Shown here: positions 29,624-40,829 of the stretch, in pieces
How the letters are laid out: each line of letters begins with the position of its first letter
How positions within the stretch are numbered: the first letter of the stretch is position 1
Source of the DNA: Globisporangium splendens
Lineage: Eukaryota; Oomycota; Peronosporomycetes; Pythiales; Pythiaceae
NCBI GenBank assembly: GCA_006386115.1
Contig: VFIW01000152.1
Location: forward strand, 22,133-86,132
Reading direction: 5' to 3'
Length of the DNA: 64,000 bases
Position numbers and translations under genes: made by a program
Notes under the pieces: generated by a model
The model's database searches: none
What the model saw: the letters and a program-made list of their open reading frames with translations, nothing else
Told to the model about the DNA's origin: nothing

Positions 29624-32112
29624 ATGGACGCGCTGCTGTTTGACGTCCCCGACGGCGTGTCTGTGGCCGCAGCGGCGCCGACCGCAAAGCCCAAGGCGCC
29701 TCCCGTCAGTCGCGCCAATGGTTCGAGCCAGGGCCCTCTCCGCGCGCGCGGCCACCGCGCACAGTCGCAGGTCTGGAAGTTCTTGACGCACGCCGAGAAC
29801 CCGCACAAGGAGACCGTGAGCGCGTGCATGCACTGCGGCCAGAACGTGCCGCACCACCGCAAGAGCGAGAAGGCGCGCGCGCATCTGAACCGGTGCGCAA
29901 CGTTCCGCGCGCGCTGGCACGACATGCCGCTCGACGCGCGACCGCAGTGGGTCGACTTTGAAGGCAAGAAGCGGAAGGCGGGGGCTGCGTTGTTAGTAGC
30001 CGATGAGCACAATGTCAAGGGTATGACGATTGCAGAAACGAATGCGCATGTGAATGCCGCGCCGACGCATACTGAAGCGCAGGTGGCGCCACGCGAGACT
30101 TTAGCAGCTTCGGTCGCTGGAAGCAATACAAGCATGCCCAATGGTGTAGAAATTCATACACACGAGATGGCTGGCGCTCCGCGTATCCCGCTACCGACTG
30201 TGCCGATGAGCGACAACACGACAGCCAAAGTCAGTGCCAAGCGGAGACCGACGACGCGGAGCGTCAACCAGAAGCCACGAGTAGCAGCATCAACAGGTGC
30301 AGATGCCGACGTGAGAAGCAGGAAGATCCACGTAGCACTCGCGATGCACTTTTATACGACTGCAACGCCGTTTGAACGCATTGGCGACCCACATTTGCAA
30401 GCGGCGTTCCGATACAGTAACTCAGACGTCGTGCTGCCGTCGGCGAGCGACTTGGCGGGACATCTGCTTGAGAGTGCATACGCAAAAGTCAGGACCAGAG
30501 TGCGGTCGTTGTTGAATTCGTCCGAGTTCAATTGCCTCACGATGATCGGATGGCGTCATTCTGCCAGGAGGGTAGAGGAGGGCAAGGAAGCAGAAACCGG
30601 ACAAAGAGTTCAGTACTCGGTCGTGAACGAACAGCATACGTTCGTACTCGAGACAAGCGTCCTGGGACTCGAGCAGCGCCACGATGCGGACTTCCTCGCA
30701 CACAAGATCATGCGTCTGATGAGCGATTGCGGCCACAAGATCAGCGGTAAGTGGCGTTTTTCTTATCCACACGAGCTTCCACGTTTTGCCTTATGACTTT
30801 TATCACTGACAATGTATTTCTCTATGATATAGGTGTGGTAACCGATAACACTTCGGCGCACCAGCGCATGTGGAATCACCTCAAGAGCGCGTTCCCTGGT
30901 CGTTTCTTCTACGGGTGCGCATCCCACGGCCTGGATCTGTTCGTGCAAGACATCTTTTGTCCCGTGCGAAACGACGACAGCGGCAAAGAGAATCGAGGCA
31001 AGTACCTGGATGGATACCCATTTGAGCCTCTGGCGCAACTTACGGAGACGTGCGAGAAGATCGCGGCCGTGTTTCATCAGGACGAGTATCTGCGCCTTGA
31101 ATTGTCGCGGCTGCTGCGCGAGACTGGTACGACGACAGAAATGGTCCACCAGTTTCCTTCATCTCGACACGCAGTCTGGCGGCATCTGAAAGCAGCGTTC
31201 CAGTCGGTCCATGCTGTGTGCAACGTGCTTCGAGGTATCGCGATGCGTCAAGAGTTCATATCGCGCTCACCTCTCAGTCAGTACGATACAAGAGTGCATA
31301 TCCAACAGCAGCTACTGCGTCCGGATTTTGTCCTTCTCCTGGAGAAAGCGATTGCGATTCTACACCCACTCGATCGCTTCATGACTCTGTTTGAAACGGG
31401 TCACAAGTCATGCTCTGAGGTGTTTTACGTGTTTGCCAAGGCATTACCTGACGAGTTGCTCGCGATCCCGGGGCTGACGAAGATCGAGCAAACGTACTTG
31501 CTAATACGGAACCAGACGCGGTTCAACGGCATGTACGGCGACGTCCATGGCATCGCGTACGTTCTGGATCCGCAGTACATTGGGGACGGTCTGAACAGCG
31601 ACGTGCGCAAGAGCATTGAAGACATCATCTTCGATCTCCCCACCGACAGCGACCAGGGGATCGGAAAGGAATATGAAGACGCTGCAGCGCTGAGCAACCG
31701 CAACAATGCCATGAAGCTCGACCTTGCCCAGCAGTTCACCGAGTACGTGATTGATGCCACGCGCGAGAAGAACAACCACACGTTTCGGTACACGCTGCTC
31801 GTCAAGCAGAAGAAGACTGCGCTGCAGTTCTGGCTCGCGGATGGCCAGCGATGGCCACTACTGCAAAAGATCGCGTGCAAAGTGTTCAGTCTCCCGGCCT
31901 CGACCATTTCCTTGGAGCGCAAGGTACCTTTGGAAAATGCTACGCTGCCAGCGACGTTACGAGGAGCCTTGCCACCAGATGTGATAGCAAAGCTTGCGTA
32001 CATCAGAGCCAATCATGCAGCCATTGGAGCGATCGATACTTCAGCGCATGAACAACAGCAGAGAGAAGATGGAGTCGAGGAGTTCCATCAGCCGTACGCG
32101 ATCGACCTGTGA
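29624..32112 (+). CDS. BED-finger / hAT transposase-derived protein
   Basis: Two exons (29624-30746, 30833-32112) with an 86-bp GT-AG intron. The join KISG/VVTDNTSAHQ restores the hAT pattern; 800 aa. Residues about 50-95 form a BED-type zinc finger (WKFLTHAE, CMHCGQNVPHHRKSEKARAH, then LNRC). A catalytic-core region contains VVTDNTSAHQRMWNHL and FFYGCASHGLDLFVQDI, equivalent to the D-N and GC-x-H-x-L-N-L blocks of hAT elements. Near the C-terminus, WPLLQKIACKVFSLPAST and ISLERK correspond to the hAT dimerisation region, altered from the usual pattern (SER[VA]FS). A long intact frame, one intron and no terminal inverted repeats or target duplications noticed at the ends suggest a host-domesticated gene rather than an active transposon. 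Its role could be DNA binding or transcription. Confidence 0.78.
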
Positions 32113-32646
32113 CAGCAACACCCAAACGCTCCAGCTAAAATGGAGATGATGAATTACGGTACAAATCCAGATTATGCACGTGTTTGACTATACGGATTAG
32201 GCAGCCGAGATGTGGATTATCCGGATTGTCGTCCACCGAAACTCGAAATTATTGTCATGTTCTCCTAAATTTGCAGTCTGTGCAGCCAATTGTTTATGGC
32301 TCAAGATTATCGAATGTATTACAAAGGGTATGCATATATAAATGCGTTTTTATCAAGGGATCAGTTGGAGACTCGATGCCAGTCACATCTCATATTAACT
32401 GTTACAGGTCATTGGGGACAACAGCATCCACCCAAGCAGAACTTTTCATTTGACTTCAGTATCCTTCCTTCTCTTCCAGCGGCAGTCAGCAAGCATCACG
32501 TTCTCACTCATTTGCTCTCTGGCTTCGACCACACGACGGTGGGTCGAGTAATCGTCGCTTGCCTTCACTTTGGAACTTGACGCTGGCGCCACACTACGGA
32601 ACTCGCTATTAGACGCAGTCGCCATCCATCCATCGTCAAGAGCACA
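32113..32646. other. Intergenic region
   Basis: About 0.5 kb between the hAT-derived gene and the first GH6 gene. No gene is seen; it presumably contains the GH6 promoter. Confidence 0.5.
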
Positions 32647-33744
32647 ATGCTGCGGAACCTGCTGCCGCTACTGCTGCTCCTTGCCAGTCCACTGAGAGTC
32701 GACGCGGTCGATAAACTCTGCTCGTTGCCGCCAGCGACGTACAGTGGCGCCAAGAAGGAGTACTCGGACATCGCGTTTGCACTCAACCAGCTCGAGGAGT
32801 TCGGCATCGCGACGTGGTACTCGGACCGCCTCGTGAATGGCGACGCGCACCAGACCATCACCGACTTGGTCAGCACGTGCGACGAGAGCACGCGGCTGAG
32901 CGTCGTCGTGTACGGACTCCCGAATAAAGACTGCGCAGCGGGATACTCGAATGGGAACGGCACCGTTGTGACTTCGGAGGACTACGTGGACTTCGTGACG
33001 CAGTTAGCGGACACCGTGGGCGAGCGCAAGGTGCTGTACGTGTTGGAACCTGACGCTGTGGGACTCATTGCCGACGGTGGATGCGCAGTTGAGTCTGGGT
33101 ACAAGGACAACCTGCTGCTCGCGATCCCGATCTTGGCCACGAACCCGAACGCCGAGATCTATTTGGACGTGGGCTTTTGGACGCTGGCGAATGCAGACTC
33201 GAGGACCAAAGTGGTGCAAATCGTGACCGAGCTCGGTCGCGCCGGAAGACTGAAGGGCATTACGCTCAACACGTCCAACTATCGCTCGACCCAGGAGATC
33301 GCGACGCTGTGTACGGATTTCCAACAGGCGATCGCGAACACGACGATGCACTGCATCATCGACACGTCGCGAAACTTTCCCGTCACGGCGGGCGTCAACT
33401 CGACTGAGTGGTGCAACAAGCGCAGTGCTGGTGTGGGCATCCCGCCGACGAACATCACGGGGTACGACAACCTCGACTACTTTGTGTGGATCAAGCCGCC
33501 GGGCGACAGCGACGGCACATGCGACGAAGCCGATCGCACGAACGACTCGATGAAGGGTCCTGAGGCCGGTGTGTTCTTCAAGAACCATTTCGTCAAGTTG
33601 TGGAACCAGGGCCACTTTGTGCAGGAGCTCAAGATGGCGAAGCTCAAGGACCCGGACAACTCGAGCAGCGCGCCTGCGCCATTGCGAACAGCGCTGTACG
33701 CCACGGCGACAATCGTCGCCACGAGTGTGTGGCTGTGGCTCTGA
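32647..33744 (+). CDS. GH6 cellobiohydrolase-like protein, probably GPI-anchored
   Basis: Single-exon 365 aa. Signal peptide MLRNLLPLLLLLASPLRVDA. The catalytic domain shows both GH6 signatures: VVVYGLPNKDC (the Asp is the general acid) and VLYVLEPDAVGL. It also has IYLDVGFWTLAN, ITLNTSNYRS, HCIIDTSRN and the closing DYFVWIKPPGDSDGTC. GH6 enzymes cleave beta-1,4-glucan from the non-reducing end. The last 20 residues are hydrophobic (LYATATIVATSVWLWL) after a small-residue region (NSSSAPAP), the layout of a GPI-attachment signal. It therefore probably sits on the oomycete's own surface, where it may remodel wall cellulose or attack plant cellulose. A homologue with a transmembrane tail lies 4.8 kb downstream on the same strand. 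Confidence 0.93.
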   Translation: MLRNLLPLLLLLASPLRVDAVDKLCSLPPATYSGAKKEYSDIAFALNQLEEFGIATWYSDRLVNGDAHQTITDLVSTCDESTRLSVVVYGLPNKDCAAGYSNGNGTVVTSEDYVDFVTQLADTVGERKVLYVLEPDAVGLIADGGCAVESGYKDNLLLAIPILATNPNAEIYLDVGFWTLANADSRTKVVQIVTELGRAGRLKGITLNTSNYRSTQEIATLCTDFQQAIANTTMHCIIDTSRNFPVTAGVNSTEWCNKRSAGVGIPPTNITGYDNLDYFVWIKPPGDSDGTCDEADRTNDSMKGPEAGVFFKNHFVKLWNQGHFVQELKMAKLKDPDNSSSAPAPLRTALYATATIVATSVWLWL

Positions 33745-34889
33745 ACTGGAGTGAAAGGGTACGTTCAATAATGACTGTGAATGCAGTGACTATGTAACTC
33801 ACATAATTGCAAGCCATGGAGCTGCCTGTAATAAAGAATACTATACTAGACCATGCGCTTGTGTAGGTTTTGCCAATTGTTGATGCGTTGCAATGCGACG
33901 AGGGACAAGAGACGAGCCGATCGCCTGACGTTTCTCTTCTTACAGTACGCTCGACAGAAGAGTCAGCTACATGTGCATTTGTCCTCAACTGGCTTCCTGG
34001 TGGGCTGTCCAGTGTGCTGGCACAGTCTTCGGAGCTCTGCACTGTAGCAGTGTAGGCACTGATCGGCTTTTAGCGCGGGCGAACACAGTGAGGGTATACA
34101 GAGACTGTGAGCATAGGCGCGCATTCTTAGAACAGTCCAATTCGGATGTTTTTGTGCTCGTGGAAGAATCCATTTTTGTCGTACGGTGCCATGGCTTTCC
34201 AATGTGACTGTATACATAACAGGAGCTTGTGGAAACTCGACGCAGTTTTGCATTACTTGCATGCGAAGCTTTGTTTTCTCTTCTCTTCTCTTCTCGATCG
34301 TCCTCCCTGCCGCGAATTGGCGCTTCTGCATTTCCATTCGTGTCCGTTCAGACCTTGAGGTCTCCAGTACACTCCGCAATTGTGGACGGTGCATCTCTGC
34401 GGGTCAGGGCACTAACCGGTCAACGCTTGCAGTGAGCAGAGATCGGCCACACTCTTCAAAAGAACGCTATTCAAACGTCAAAAAGCAAGGTTCTGCATAC
34501 TCACTTCAAGTTGTTGAATCGAAACTTGAATGCGATTTGTACACCTCACACTCTTATCAGTGCGCAATGCCACACAACACCCAGCAGTGGCAAACGTGGC
34601 ATGGCGAATAAGCTGGGCGTCTACCTACCCCATCTCCACCCCGACCCCCTCGTTCCCCGCTGAGCATTTGGTGCGTTCCCTCCCTTCTGCTGCCCGCCTT
34701 CCGCTCTTCCGCCCTGCTCGCCACATTCCAAATCGCCGTCCAGACTCCAGAGCTCCGGAAGAAAGAGAAACCGTCGTTTCTTTCCCGCAAGCCTGTCGAG
34801 AGGTGATTACCCCAGACATCCCCATTCACTCCGCAGAGTCCATTCCCCCTCCCTCCCTTTCAGGTCTCCCTTAACTCCCATTGTTCAGC
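33745..34889. other. Intergenic region
   Basis: About 1.1 kb; the open frames are short and shadow each other. A pyrimidine-rich stretch precedes the mucin-like gene. No gene is supported. Confidence 0.5.
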
Positions 34890-35981
34890 ATGCTTCGTCG
34901 ATTCGGAAATGCGATTCTGGCCGCCACGTTGCTCGCGGTGTGCGCCAGCGAAGGCGTGCGCGCCGGCGCGTACGACTCGGTCGCTGTGCAGGAGATTGGA
35001 GGCGACGCCGCGTACGGCGCCACCCCTGACGTCGTGCTCGCGTCGAGCTCTGGTTCGGGCTCGGACGTTGCTTCGATTCCGCCTGTGACTGCCGCTTCCA
35101 CGCCTGCTCCAGTGATCATCAACGTGGAGGAAGAACCGGTGACGGCGCCGCCATCCACGACGCAACCTCCAGCTTCTGATGCGTCGGAGTCCTCGTCGGG
35201 CTCGGGTTCGGTGGGTCCTACGATCTCCATTAGCGAAGACGAGGTCGGCAACGAGGGCGATGTCACCCAGTCGGCGTACACGCCAGCTCCACCAGCGGCC
35301 ACGCCTGCTGCTACTCCTACTTCGCCAGCGGCGATTCCTGCGGCCACTACTTCTGCTCCAGCGGCCACCCCAGCTACTACTACTGCTGCTCCAGCTGCTA
35401 CTACTTCCGCTCCAACACCAGCGGCCACTCCTGCTGCTACCACCCCAGCGGCTACTACTACCGCTCCTCCTCCGTTCACGGTTTCCACCAACACCAACAA
35501 CCTCACCCCAACGGTGACTCCAGCGGCTACCAAGAACACCAGCACGAAGAAGCGCAAGGACTGCGACCCTCAATTTCCAGAGGAAGAACCTTCTCCTGTG
35601 ACGCCTGCGCCGTCGGTCCCAGCAGCTACCCCAGCTGCGACGACGACCGTGACGTCCAACAACGGCGTGGTGAAGGCGCCAAGCGACGTGTTGGACGTGT
35701 CCACGTCGAACGTTGTGGCGTACGCGCAGAGTGCTCCTGCTCCATCCGCGGACGACGATGCTCCGGTTGTCAAGATCTCTGCCAAGTCGGATGAAGGCTC
35801 GGAAGACAACGGCTCTGGCGTTGGCGCCACTGTCGGTCTTGTTGGTGCAGTCGCCGCGGTCGCTGTCGTCGGTACGGCGTTGATGCACATCAAGAAGAAG
35901 CGTGAAGACGAGAAGCTGAGCACGCCACGCGAGCAATTCGGCGAGCTGCGTGCGACGCCAGCGGGCAACGCCGTGCTGTAA
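34890..35981 (+). CDS. Mucin-like single-pass surface protein
   Basis: Single-exon 363 aa. Signal peptide MLRRFGNAILAATLLAVCAS. The extracellular part is dominated by Pro, Ala, Thr and Ser with irregular repeats such as PAATPAATT and TTSAPAATP (about 35280-35480), expected to be heavily O-glycosylated. There are only a few Cys. A transmembrane helix (GLVGAVAAVAVVGTALM) follows near the C-terminus, then a basic stop-transfer KKKRED and a short cytoplasmic tail ending GNAVL. No enzymatic domain is visible. It lies between two GH6 genes on the same strand and shares their wall-facing topology, suggesting a structural or sensing role at the cell wall. The ATG at 34890 begins the signal peptide directly. 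Confidence 0.8.
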   Translation: MLRRFGNAILAATLLAVCASEGVRAGAYDSVAVQEIGGDAAYGATPDVVLASSSGSGSDVASIPPVTAASTPAPVIINVEEEPVTAPPSTTQPPASDASESSSGSGSVGPTISISEDEVGNEGDVTQSAYTPAPPAATPAATPTSPAAIPAATTSAPAATPATTTAAPAATTSAPTPAATPAATTPAATTTAPPPFTVSTNTNNLTPTVTPAATKNTSTKKRKDCDPQFPEEEPSPVTPAPSVPAATPAATTTVTSNNGVVKAPSDVLDVSTSNVVAYAQSAPAPSADDDAPVVKISAKSDEGSEDNGSGVGATVGLVGAVAAVAVVGTALMHIKKKREDEKLSTPREQFGELRATPAGNAVL

Positions 35982-37428
35982 GCAAACCGAGTCGCGTGTG
36001 CAGTTTTGCCGGCCTTTTCCTCCATGTGGCCTGACAACTATGGGGACAGAGACAATGAACAGGAGGGTGTGCGTGCATTTCGAGCGCGAGAATGGAGAGT
36101 CGCGCTCCGTTAATTATTGTTTCCCCTTTATCTAGCAGCACACACTCTGTTCCTTTCCGCTGTCACTGGTTCGTAGGCTATATTTTGGAGAAGCAAAAGG
36201 GTGTTTGATGTAATGAGAGTCTATGTGAATGTGATGCAAACCTTCAGCGTTATGTGGTTGTTGCGTTTGCTTTGCTGTGCAAAGTGAGGAGGCACCATGT
36301 GTAATTTCACAGAGAGATTGCGCGAATGGCTGAAGTAAAAACAGTTTGTCTGTTTGAAGATTTGTTGGCCGCTTCAATCTAGGTCAACGCAAGCCTCAGC
36401 ATTACGCTTCTGTCTAATAGAGGGACACAATATGTGATTTTAGTAACGTGTTTGCAACAAATAGCTCACCTTCACAATGAAAATGCGCTTTCGTCTCCAT
36501 CAACAATGTCAAAAGCCAGCCAGTCCTTTCGACTGGCTTCTCGCACAGTAGTATACGGTACCGTATCCGGCCGCAAACAGTATCCACTCATACTTCAGTG
36601 CCGTCCGCATCCCACCCATTCGTCTAGACTGGCTTTTACATGACCTGCCACTGATAGCGAGCGTGCTGTACCCATGCTTCAGCGATATGAGCAATTGACC
36701 CAGATGGAGAGTGTGTTGTGCCCCATCGTGCTCGGCCTTGCATGTCACTGCACACGCATATGCTCAAATTTATGCATAGCCACTCAGCCATGTGCGTCCT
36801 ATCGCAGACACGTAAATGTCAGCTCTTTCAGCTTTCGAACCTGCCTTTCCTTATCGCCATTATGAGTCCACGATAAATAACGAGTCGTTGGGAATCGTAT
36901 CCTCACAGCAATGGCGGCCTTTCCTTCATGCCCATGGTACAAGGGATGAAGTTGGTCCGTCCTATCAGTGCATATCTCACATACTCTGTCGACTATTCCC
37001 CCCATGTCCCCATTCCTTTTCTTTTTCGAATGCCATTGACTTTCTCGTAGCTTCGTGGCGTCAGGCAACAACGTGACGGTCGCACTGCCAGAGCCACTCC
37101 CAGTGTCCAACTGTAACGCATCCATTACTTACACGGGATATCCATTCCCGCAGGTACTGTAGAACAGATACTGTAAGTATTTCAGTATATGGGTTCTTAC
37201 GATAATCCCGTGATATCATATTATAAAGGCATGGTGAGTGTCGAGTGATCTGATGCCTTGAACCATATGGCAGCAGACCTCACTTGCTTATGCTGCGCAC
37301 TCCTTCCTGTCTTCCCTCTTTCAAGCGGACACATGGACAGGATGTGCCTGCCGCTCTCCCGTGCATGCGCGTTGTCAGTCAGTCGGCAATTCCTCCTTCA
37401 CAGGCCAGGCACTAACTAACAGACCAGC
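35982..37428. other. Intergenic region
   Basis: About 1.4 kb without a supported gene. All open frames are short and lack domain character. Confidence 0.5.
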
Positions 37429-39048
37429 ATGCTGCGCAGTTTCCGCCACATGGTCGTGGCCACCATGGCGCTCGCGGTCGCCGCGTTCAACAGCAACATC
37501 CAGAGCGTAGCTGCCGGCGACTCGCTCTGTGCGCTCGCACCGGGCTCGTACACGGCCGCCAAGAGCGCGTATCCGGACGCGGGGTTCGCGATCGCCGCGC
37601 TCGAGCAACACACCATCGCCACGTGGTACACGGACCGCGGCGGCGACTACGCGTCGACGGCCAAGCAGCTCGTGGCGCAGTGTTCCGGCGATTCGCGCCT
37701 CAGCGTCGTCGTGTACGGCCTCCCGAACAAGGACTGCGACGCCGGGTACTCGTCTGGCGGTCTCAACAAGAACGCCGGCGACTACGTCAACTACCTTAAC
37801 ACGCTCACGGGCATCATCGGGAGCCGCAAGGTGCTGTACGTGCTCGAGCCTGACGCCGTGGGTCTCCTGGCCAAGACCGGAGGCTGCGCCGAGTCGAACG
37901 GATACAAGGCGAATCTGCAGACGGCCGTGAAGATGCTGTCGGCGAACCCGAACGCCGAGATCTACCTGGACGTCGGCTACTGGACACTGCAGTCGGGCGA
38001 CTCGGCGTCTCAGGTGGCCAAGATCGTCAAGGACATCGCGTCTGCGGGCCGTGTCAAGGGCATCACGCTCAACACGTCCAACTTTCGCTCCAATTCGGAG
38101 CTCACGGCGCTCTGCGGCAACTTCCAGTCCGCGATCGGTGATTACAGCATGCACTGCGTGTTCGATACCTCGCGCAACTACAACGGCTCACCGTCTTCGA
38201 ACGAGTGGTGCAACACCAAGCAGGCCGGTATCGGCAAGCCCCCGACCTCGGACACCGGACTCAGCAACGTCGACTACTTCATCTGGATCAAGCCGCCAGG
38301 TGAGTCTGACGGTACGTGCGACGGCAGCGACCGCACGTCGGACGCGTTGAAGGGTCCAGCGGCCGGCTCGTTCTTCAAGGAGTCGTTCAAGCTCCTGTGG
38401 AACCAGGGTGCGCTCGTCAAGGAGCTCGGCCAGCCAGTCATCGACGGCACCATCCGTCAATATTCCGACTCTTCCAGCACTCCAGCGCCAGCAACGACGG
38501 CACCACCAGCTACATACGCACCAGCTACGGAAGCGCCAGCCACCGCGACGCCAACTCCAGTAGCTACTGACTCGCCAACTCAAGAGAACCGCGAAGCCGC
38601 CGACTCGAGCGCGTCGTCCAACTCCTCGGACCTCACTCAATCCGCCAACACCACGTCTCCATCCAGCGCCTCCGCGGCCGGAAGCGCTGCTGGGGACTCG
38701 ACGACTGCGGGCTCTGCCAACGGGCTGGTCGCCAACGAGAGCGACAATGCGGGAGTGGCCACGGTTGCGCCAGCGGACTCGACCGACGCCACCACGACGA
38801 CCAGTGCGCCAGTGACGGACGCCGGCTCGGCGCAGCAGGTGACGACCAAGACGAGCACCGAAAGCAGCATGAGCTCCGGGGTCATTGTGCTGTTCGTGAT
38901 GCTCGCCGCCGCTGTCGTGGCGCTTGTGGCCGTCGTGGGGCTGCGCCGGCGCCAGCAGAAGCTACTCTTCGAGGCCAAGACGCCGACGGAGCCGCACCCG
39001 ACGTTCCAGATCACGACCGTCAAGGCCAGCGAGTCCTCTGTGCTGTAG
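37429..39048 (+). CDS. GH6 cellobiohydrolase-like protein with Ser/Thr linker and transmembrane tail
   Basis: Single-exon 539 aa. Signal peptide within the first 29 residues. The GH6 domain (about 35-335) has signatures VVVYGLPNKDC and VLYVLEPDAVGL plus IYLDVGYWTLQS, ITLNTSNFRS and YFIWIKPPGESDGTC, closely matching the enzyme at 32647. A linker of about 140 residues rich in Ser, Thr, Ala and Pro follows (PAPATTAPPATYAPATEAPA). A transmembrane helix (VIVLFVMLAAAVVALVAVVG) comes next, then a cytoplasmic tail with RRRQQK that ends ESSVL. The enzyme is thus tethered to the plasma membrane with its catalytic part outside. The linker and tail resemble those of the mucin-like protein upstream (which ends GNAVL), hinting at exchange of C-terminal modules within this cluster. 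Both key GH6 acids appear present. Confidence 0.93.
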   Translation: MLRSFRHMVVATMALAVAAFNSNIQSVAAGDSLCALAPGSYTAAKSAYPDAGFAIAALEQHTIATWYTDRGGDYASTAKQLVAQCSGDSRLSVVVYGLPNKDCDAGYSSGGLNKNAGDYVNYLNTLTGIIGSRKVLYVLEPDAVGLLAKTGGCAESNGYKANLQTAVKMLSANPNAEIYLDVGYWTLQSGDSASQVAKIVKDIASAGRVKGITLNTSNFRSNSELTALCGNFQSAIGDYSMHCVFDTSRNYNGSPSSNEWCNTKQAGIGKPPTSDTGLSNVDYFIWIKPPGESDGTCDGSDRTSDALKGPAAGSFFKESFKLLWNQGALVKELGQPVIDGTIRQYSDSSSTPAPATTAPPATYAPATEAPATATPTPVATDSPTQENREAADSSASSNSSDLTQSANTTSPSSASAAGSAAGDSTTAGSANGLVANESDNAGVATVAPADSTDATTTTSAPVTDAGSAQQVTTKTSTESSMSSGVIVLFVMLAAAVVALVAVVGLRRRQQKLLFEAKTPTEPHPTFQITTVKASESSVL

Positions 39049-39911
39049 GCAGCATGAGGAGAGAGAGAGAGAGAAGCCATGTGTCAATGTGTGTTTTCTA
39101 CTATCTGTTGGCTGGCAGTGTGAGCGTATTATTAGGAGGAGTGTATGGAAAAAACAGAGGATGGAAATGATGTAATATCGTTTGGTATAAAGAGGTTTTT
39201 GATGTCGATGGGTGACTGTTTATTAACTGTATTATGCGTTATAAACATTTTTGTATTTTGGATTATGAATATGTGCATTCAATTCTTGCCTCTCTAAATC
39301 GCATTACTGTTTTGCATATTATCAGAGGATCGTTCCAGCTAATATAAGAGGTGGAGTGCAGTTTTGTGTTTTTTTCGAACGCTGAACCCGAAGGGACGTT
39401 TTTGAAACTGGCACCAGTCAGTTTACCTCAGAAAAGTAACTGTCACATATCTTATTTCAGTATGTTACTTCAAACAGCGAAAGCAACAATTCGAATACTG
39501 GATTGATGTTCGCTGCTGTCAATTGCATCGCTGTTTTAAGTGAGTCTTATCACCGTCCTTTCTCGTTTCGTGTCGTCCCTTCTCGCTGTGAGGTGGACGC
39601 ATCTGTCGACGACGTCCACCGTCGCGAGCTCCCATTGGTCAGCTGCTGACTCGCATGAAACGCATGAAACGCACGAATCAATCGAATGGCTACGAGTGGG
39701 AGCAGAATCTATTGAAGAGATGAGGCGCATTTGGCACCTCGCACTCCGACGTGGAACTCATCCGCAGTGACTGTGCTGCACGTGATGTGCGTGCGTGCCA
39801 ACGAACGAGTGGGAATCGATGGTCTTCCGTGGAAGGTTCCATGCGCAGTCCATCCTGCAGCACCACCTTCTTCTAGAGGTCTTGTCCATCGTGGGGGTCA
39901 ACTTCGAAGAG
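39049..39911. other. Intergenic region
   Basis: About 0.9 kb between the GH6 gene and the oxidoreductase relic. No gene is seen. Confidence 0.5.
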
Positions 39912-39950
39912 CCACTTGTATGCGCGGAAGGTCGCTGGGATCGCTGCCAT
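39912..39950 (-). pseudogene. Inverted N-terminal piece of a quinone oxidoreductase
   Basis: The minus-strand ATG at 39950 begins MAAIPATFRAYKW, matching the start of the intact oxidoreductase at 42962-43972 (MTSIPATFRAYRF). The similarity stops after about 13 codons. It points away from the rest of the broken gene, which is on the plus strand 24 bp further on. An inversion within an old duplicate explains this best. Confidence 0.6.
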
Positions 39951-39973
39951 GGCGCTAAGAAGGTTGGGAGTTT

Positions 39974-40667
39974 GTGGTAGAGGGGAAGATTTCGAAATGC
40001 TGCTCACAGGCAGGCACGAAGTACACTGCGATTGATGAGAAATATGTCGTGTTGAAGCCCAAATCGTTGTCGGTTGATGCTGCGGCCGGCGTGCCGCTCG
40101 TTGCGCTGACGAACGACCAAGCGCTCGCGGAGCACGCGCAGGTGAAGCGCGATGAGAAGGTGTTGATTCTTGGTGGCAGTGCAGCGACGAACATGTATGG
40201 GATCCAAATCGCAAAAGCTATGGGGGCCGACGTGGTCACGATAACAAGTTCCTGGAGCGTACTTTTCGTGGAAGCGCTTGGGGCCGACCAAGTGATTGAT
40301 TACACGAAGGAACTTGGTCGTCAGTGCTCGAACCGCATTCTATCGATGCCATGCACGATTGCGGCATCGAGCCTGACGCGTGGAACACCACGGCGCAGGG
40401 TATCTTGAAGAAGAACACTGGGCGATCCATGACGCTGCTGTCCATAGAAGATCATGCGGTTCGAAGTTCGGAGCGAAGAACCATGATAAAATCATTGTGT
40501 ATCCATCGGCGACTCATCTTGAAGCGATCGTGAAGCTGATTGATGACAAGGAACTTGTCACCCCCGTGGACTCAGTGTATGAGTTTGACGAGTCGTTTGA
40601 AGCGATCAAGAAATGCAAATCCGGTCGTGCGCGCAGCAAACTCGTCTTGAAGGTCCGCGATGACTGA
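39974..40667 (+). pseudogene. Quinone oxidoreductase (MDR family) pseudogene
   Basis: Plus-strand relic of a paralogue of the gene at 42962. It contains GVPLVALTNDQALAEHAQ, the nucleotide-binding stretch VLILGGSAATNMYGIQIAK, LGADQVIDYT, then after frameshifts DCGIEPDAWNT (about 40360-40390) and KIIVYPSATHLEAIVKLIDD with VTPVDSVYEFDESFEAI (about 40490-40610). Frame changes occur near 40325 and between about 40390 and 40470. The GroES-like N-terminal half is missing apart from the inverted start nearby. It cannot encode a working enzyme. Confidence 0.8.
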
Positions 40668-40829
40668 AGAAACAAATGGGTGGGGATTATCGTTTTGTCT
40701 GTGACGCTGAGCAAACTGTAGGAGTGAGTATCTGTGAAAGCCTCACGAATTCTGAAAGGTGGCTTGCCCTCTTTGTTCTTTTCACGTACTTTTGAGCGTC
40801 AAGGTCCAGTGCAACCGCTAAAAACAAAC

